The notes beneath the pieces were generated by a model that did no database searches, was not told the DNA's origin, and saw nothing but the letters and a program-made list of their open reading frames with translations. Below are positions 7,504 to 10,196 of a stretch of 10,196 bases of DNA, piece by piece (the first letter of the stretch is position 1; each line of letters opens with the position of its first letter). The stretch lies in NCBI GenBank assembly GCA_026770615.1, contig MU631428.1, positions 155,196 to 165,391 of the forward strand, read 5' to 3'. Both the position numbers and the translations under genes were made by a program. Source of the stretch: Pavlovales sp. CCMP2436 (lineage: Eukaryota; Haptophyta; Pavlovophyceae; Pavlovales).

Positions 7504-7938
7504 TGCGCGACGCGGAGGGCAGCGGGAACTTGGCCTGCGGAGCGCTATGGCGCAGTGGACGATGGCGAAAGCTTGGCCGGCGGCAGCGGTGGATGGCGCT
7601 CGCTCGGCAACAGTGGCGGAGGGCTCTGCTCGTCCAGCTCAGCGCAGAGCAGCGCCTACGCGGCGGCGGGGCCGAACGAGGGGGGGCGACAGGGTTGATC
7701 GCACGCGGCAGTTCACGTCGCAGGGCCGACGCGAAAGGCGGGCGAGGAGGCTGGCCGGGAGACCGTCTCGCGAGGCCCAAGACGCTGCGCGCGCGGCTGG
7801 CTGCAGCGCGTCAGCTGCTCCGAGGAGTACAGACGACCCATGCTGGGTTGCGCGCGCTGCAGAAGACAGACTGTTGCGCTTGCTGCAAGCGAGGCTGACG
7901 CTGCAGCATCCACTTCGGTGTCAGAGGTCAATTACCTA
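7504..7938. other. GC-rich stretch, no recognised gene
   Basis: Several frames on both strands stay open for 70-150 codons because the sequence is GC-rich. Their translations are Arg/Ala/Gly-rich and lack any motif I know. A plus-strand frame at 7484-7939 and another at 7467-7898 overlap each other, which argues against either being real. This is where the retroelement's 5' LTR would be expected, but no match to the LTR at 2181-2390 is visible. Confidence 0.6.
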
Positions 7939-7946
7939 GCGCTAGG

Positions 7947-8092
7947 CCGGCTCTTAGAAAAGGCGTAACGTACGGGGATTATCCGTGGGGCCCCGTGGGC
8001 CCCCGGGCTATGTGACAAGTTAGTTATATGTTAGTCACATAGGCGCCTCCGGCGGGGCCCCCGGGGGCCCTGTGGGGCTTTCTAAGAGCCGG
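7947..8092. mobile_element. 146-bp foldback element with 8-bp target duplication
   Basis: The ends are perfect inverted repeats over 14 bp: CCGGCTCTTAGAAA at 7947-7960 and its complement at 8079-8092. GCGCTAGG flanks both sides (7939-7946 and 8093-8100); the match extends to a ninth base C. Inside, CTATGTGAC (8008-8016) pairs with GTCACATAG (8034-8042), and the GC-rich blocks between can also pair, so the whole element can fold on itself. It has no coding capacity. Its right end matches the transposon end at 283-330 closely, which suggests that family's protein mobilised it. An 8-bp duplication suggests hAT-like movement; if the ninth base counts, MULE-like is possible. Confidence 0.88.
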
Positions 8093-8100
8093 GCGCTAGG

Positions 8101-8245
8101 CCCGAAGGCCGCAAAGTACCGTAGCCCGGCCGTAGGCCAAGTGCAGTCTACAAGCATGAAGTGTGATAAAGTGTTGACTCACAGCCAGCGGACTGAAGCT
8201 ACCAATACAACTAGCACGTGGCCCTAGCATAGCGACACACTTTGA
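8101..8245. other. Spacer after the SWIM gene
   Basis: This is the 3' flank of the minus-strand SWIM gene and the right flank of the foldback element. It contains no reading frame or repeat I can support, and no clear polyadenylation signal on the minus strand. Confidence 0.4.
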
Positions 8246-9000
8246 CTAGATTACTCGCTGTGCCAGGTCCTGTGCAGCGGCGCCCCTCATCCCGAGGTCG
8301 CTGGCGTACAAGAGGGCTGCGCAGAGCTCCTGCAGCGTGAGCTCCTCCTTGTCGTCCTCCGGGTCACTGTCGTCTTCGTAGCGGATCTCCCACAGGCCGT
8401 GCTTCTTGAGGCCCTTTCCATTGAGCTCGCGGTAGCTCATCACCTTGCCAACGTACACCTTCCCGGTCTCGCCAAAGAGCCTGGCCGTGGGGTGGGGGGG
8501 GGGGGCAGACAGTCAGATACCTGGGGGGCTGGGAGGAGGGCAGACAGTCAGATACCTGGGGGGGCTGGGAGAGGGAGGGGGGGAGGGGATAGATACGGGG
8601 GTTGGGAGTCACCTGGCCGTGCGGTGCTTGTGCACGCACATTGCGCCTTTCGTCTCGATGTGCTTCTCGAACCACTCAGGCGAGGCGTACTTCTCGGCGG
8701 CGGTGGATTTAAACCCCGGTCGAGGGGGCCGCCGAGGTTCTTCTTGGGGCGCCCCGGCAGCTTCCGCCCGGCGAGCTTCGTGACGAGGACGGCGAGGTCG
8801 ATCGCTCCAACGGTGTCCGCGACTGCGCCGATGTGCGAGCAGAGGTTGCCGTTGTGCCAGAAGTGGCCGCAGGAGCACGTGAATTTCCACGACGGAAGCG
8901 GCTCGTCGGCATCCTCGTCACTGCTATCCGCGCCGATGTTCAGCTTTGCGATCGTCCGCAGAAACGGGTTGGCATGCTTTAATAATAAATTATCAATAAC

Positions 9001-9053
<53 letters not shown>

Positions 9054-9972
9054 CAACACCAACAACAACAATAATAACAACAACAACAAAAGCAATAACA
9101 ATAACAAAAAATAATAGCAAAAAATAATAACAAATACAATGATAATAATGATAACAATCAGCATTTATCGCTATTACCTTGAGCTCGACGGGCTGCGAGG
9201 TGACGAGGTGACAGCTGTGCGACTTCTTGAGAACTTTCTCCAGCGCGTCGATGTCCCCGTGCCATGCTGCCTGTTTAAGGGGGGTGGGGGGTGTTGGCTC
9301 ACATTGAAGCTGTTTAGGGGTGGGGCCAGGGCTGGGGGGGTATAGTTACCTTCGAGGGCTTGAGCGTGCCCGTGTACGTCTGCATGAAGGCCTTGGCGCG
9401 CTTGCGCGTCATGTTGCCGATGTTGTCCGCGCCTGAGCCGGTGTTTATGATAAATTGCCGCTCACCTACACAGAAATACAAACAAATACAAAATGAGACA
9501 CGGTCAGACTAGGGTTAAGTAGAAGAATAATATAATAATAATAACAACGGACCCTGGCACTGGCCAAAATACCCCCTGTAATAATATCAACAACAACAAC
9601 GTAGTAATCATATTAATATTAATCGTGATATTATTAAGAAGAAGAAGAAGAAAAAAAAGAAGAAGACGCAGAACATTATAATATTACTATTAGATTTAAT
9701 ATCAACTAGCCCTAGCCGCCGCATCTCCTAAAATAATACAATAAACAATAACAGCACTACCCCTAGCCATCGAGCCATTATCATCATCATCATCATAAAT
9801 AATAATAAACCCTAGCCCCAGTAACTCCCCCCCCCCTGTAAAAATAATATCTAGCCCTTGTAAAAATTCAGACCCGCCTGAAGTGCCAGGCGCCCATTAG
9901 CGTCGAGCTTCTCGCAGCTGGTCTCCAGCGCGAGGTAGCTGTTCGCTAGCGTGCCCTCAATCTCCTTCGGGT
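8246..9972 (-). CDS. SWIM zinc-finger protein, five exons visible, 5' end outside, one probable frameshift
   Basis: Exons read on the minus strand: 9972-9874, 9465-9350, 9270-9178, 8976-8613 and 8480-8246. All introns are GT-AG and the phases agree except inside exon four. Exon one begins DPKEIEGTLANSYLALETSC if the incoming codon starts with G; exon two has NIGNMTRKRAKAFMQTYTG; exon three has HGDIDALEKVLKKSHSC. Exon four has an acidic run and then the SWIM motif FTCSCGHFWHNGNLCSHIGAV, split here as C-x-C (FTCSC) and C-x-H (LCSH), nine residues apart. It then has the basic GRKLPGRPKK. The last exon has YVGKVMSYREL and GLWEIRYEDDSDPEDD, resembling small Tudor/chromo-type barrels. SWIM fingers bind DNA or protein and are common in MULE transposases, so this may be a domesticated or decaying transposase. 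Near 8710-8735 the frame shifts (KKNLGG to GFKSTAAEKY). No DDE core is seen. Confidence 0.65.
8481..8612 (-). other. Last intron of the SWIM gene, flanked by a 10-bp direct repeat
   Basis: The donor reads CAG|GTGACT and the acceptor CGGCCAG|GCTC. The ten bases CCTGGCCGTG (plus strand) occur at 8480-8489 and 8612-8621, exactly one intron length (132) apart. The intron contains a poly-G run (plus strand, 8494-8505) and two near-identical 35-bp tandem units (8506-8540, 8541-8575). On the transcribed strand these form a long pyrimidine tract before the acceptor. Confidence 0.75.
8506..8575. repeat. 35-bp unit repeated twice
   Basis: Each unit starts CAGACAGTCAGATACCTGGG and ends in a G-rich tail. 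The copies differ only in the G-run length and a small shift in the tail. It lies inside the last intron of the SWIM gene. Confidence 0.9.
8981..9161. repeat. AT-rich (AAT)n/(AAC)n microsatellite in an intron
   Basis: Imperfect AAT runs give way to AAC and AACAAT units. It fills most of the intron 8977-9177 of the SWIM gene. The long hydrophobic frames across it on the minus strand are translations of the repeat and not genes. Confidence 0.95.
9466..9873 (-). other. 408-nt AT-rich intron of the SWIM gene with simple repeats
   Basis: On the minus strand the donor is GGCGG|GTCTGAATTT at 9874/9873 and the acceptor CTGTGTAG|GTGAGCGG at 9466/9465; the split codon (G|GT) joins in frame. The interior holds AAT runs (9526-9545), a GAA run (9639-9667), an ATC run (9777-9796) and repeated CCCTAGCC motifs. 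No reading frame is supported. Confidence 0.6.
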
Positions 9973-9983
9973 CTGAATTTACA
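9859..9983. repeat. Inverted repeat spanning both splice sites of one exon
   Basis: TGTAAAAATTCAGACCCG at 9859-9876 is the inverted match of CGGGTCTGAATTTACA at 9968-9983, with 13 bp perfect plus a 2-base gap. The arms cover the donor and acceptor of the 99-nt exon 9874-9972, so that exon would sit in the loop of a stem. Confidence 0.75.
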
Positions 9984-10056
9984 CCCAAGTATTCTCGGCC
10001 TGTAACCCAAGTATTTTGATTTCAACTTGGGTTCTAGGCCAGAAAGACTTGGCCTA
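9980..10056 (+). repeat. Dispersed repeat, copy 2
   Basis: It has ACCCAAGTATT at 9983-9993 and 10005-10015, and AACTTGGGTT at 10024-10033, so 10004-10012 and 10025-10033 form a perfect 9-bp stem. It then has AGAAAGACTTGGCCTA. It aligns with 7424-7494. In the SWIM gene model it lies at the 3' end of the upstream intron. Confidence 0.75.
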
Positions 10057-10089
10057 CGCGCGCTCGCTCGCACTGGCGAGGGCGTGAAG

Positions 10090-10196
10090 ATGGGCCTGTT
10101 TACATGGTTCTACGGCGGCGGGGAGGGCGGCGGCGGGGAGGGCGGCGAGGACCAGGGCGGCGATGAGGGCGGCGATGATGGCCCGGGGCTTCGCTC
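10090..10196 (+). CDS. Possible start of a Gly/Asp/Glu-rich protein, runs off the right edge
   Basis: An ATG with A at -3 and G at +4 opens MGLFTWFYGGGEGGGGEGGE, followed by GGDEGGDD-type units, with no stop to the window end. The DNA is an imperfect GGCGGCGAGGA/GGCGATGAG repeat, so the open frame may come only from GC-rich repetition. It lies within what would be an intron of the opposite-strand SWIM gene. Nothing ties it to a known family. It could equally be only a simple repeat. Confidence 0.25.
   Translation, partial: MGLFTWFYGGGEGGGGEGGEDQGGDEGGDDGPGLR

Noticed and set aside
7467..7939. Overlapping plus-strand frames of 143 and 151 codons
   Set aside because: They overlap in different frames, are Arg/Ala-rich, and show no motif; best explained by GC content.
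8979..9164. Minus-strand frame rich in Leu/Ile/Val resembling membrane segments
   Set aside because: It is a translation of the AAT/AAC microsatellite and lies inside a GT-AG intron.
10004..10040. Helitron 3' end (stem followed by CTAG)
   Set aside because: The stem abuts CTAG with no usual spacer, a T/A insertion context is not clear, and the same unit in copy 1 lacks the CTAG.
7500..10196. A second copy of the 210-bp LTR
   Set aside because: No stretch resembling TGTTGGTGTTACTCC or GGTGCGAACA was found by eye; a computed alignment would settle it.
1..10196. tRNA, rRNA, CRISPR arrays, riboswitches
   Set aside because: No cloverleaf, conserved rRNA blocks or regularly spaced repeats with unique spacers were seen.

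Overview
The window looks like nuclear DNA from a GC-rich eukaryote, possibly an alga or another protist. I cannot name the lineage. The evidence is Ty1/copia-type and LINE-type retroelement remains, short non-autonomous DNA transposons with clean target-site duplications, and a minus-strand gene in several exons with GT-AG introns. GC-rich exons alternate with AT-rich (AAT)n/(AAC)n/(GAA)n intron sequence. I see no operons, bacterial ribosome-binding sites, rRNA, tRNA or CRISPR array.

Layout. Positions 1-330 are the end of a DNA transposon that runs off the left edge. Its terminal repeat ends at 330 and the 5' end of a zinc-finger gene lies inside it on the minus strand (162 down to 1). Positions 331-1037 have no recognisable gene but hold a 32-bp-arm hairpin (563-640). 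Positions 1038-2180 (+) are a decayed non-LTR reverse transcriptase. A 166-bp inverted-repeat element (1451-1616) interrupts it, with a TA duplication. An LTR at 2181 cuts it off just after its YMDD box.

From 2390 back to about 7500 on the minus strand lies a Ty1/copia-type retrotransposon: gag, protease, integrase, reverse transcriptase, RNase H, polypurine tract and one 210-bp LTR. Several frame changes, a stop codon and a damaged RNase H site show the polyprotein is dead. No 5' LTR was found. Near the gag start, the sequence turns into a repeat (7424-7494) that recurs at 9980-10056.

Positions 7500-7938 are GC-rich with no recognised gene. A foldback element (7947-8092) with an 8-bp duplication has the same terminal repeat as the transposon at 1-330, so the window appears to hold a possible autonomous element and its short derivative. 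Positions 8246-9972 carry a minus-strand gene with at least five exons. It encodes a SWIM-type zinc finger and an acidic C-terminal domain, and has one probable frameshift. Its last intron is flanked by a 10-bp direct repeat, like a transposon-born intron. The right edge has a Gly/Asp/Glu-rich reading frame that runs off the window.

The region is a nest of mobile elements beside one host or transposase-derived gene. The order of insertion is partly readable: LINE first, then the TA element and the copia element into it.
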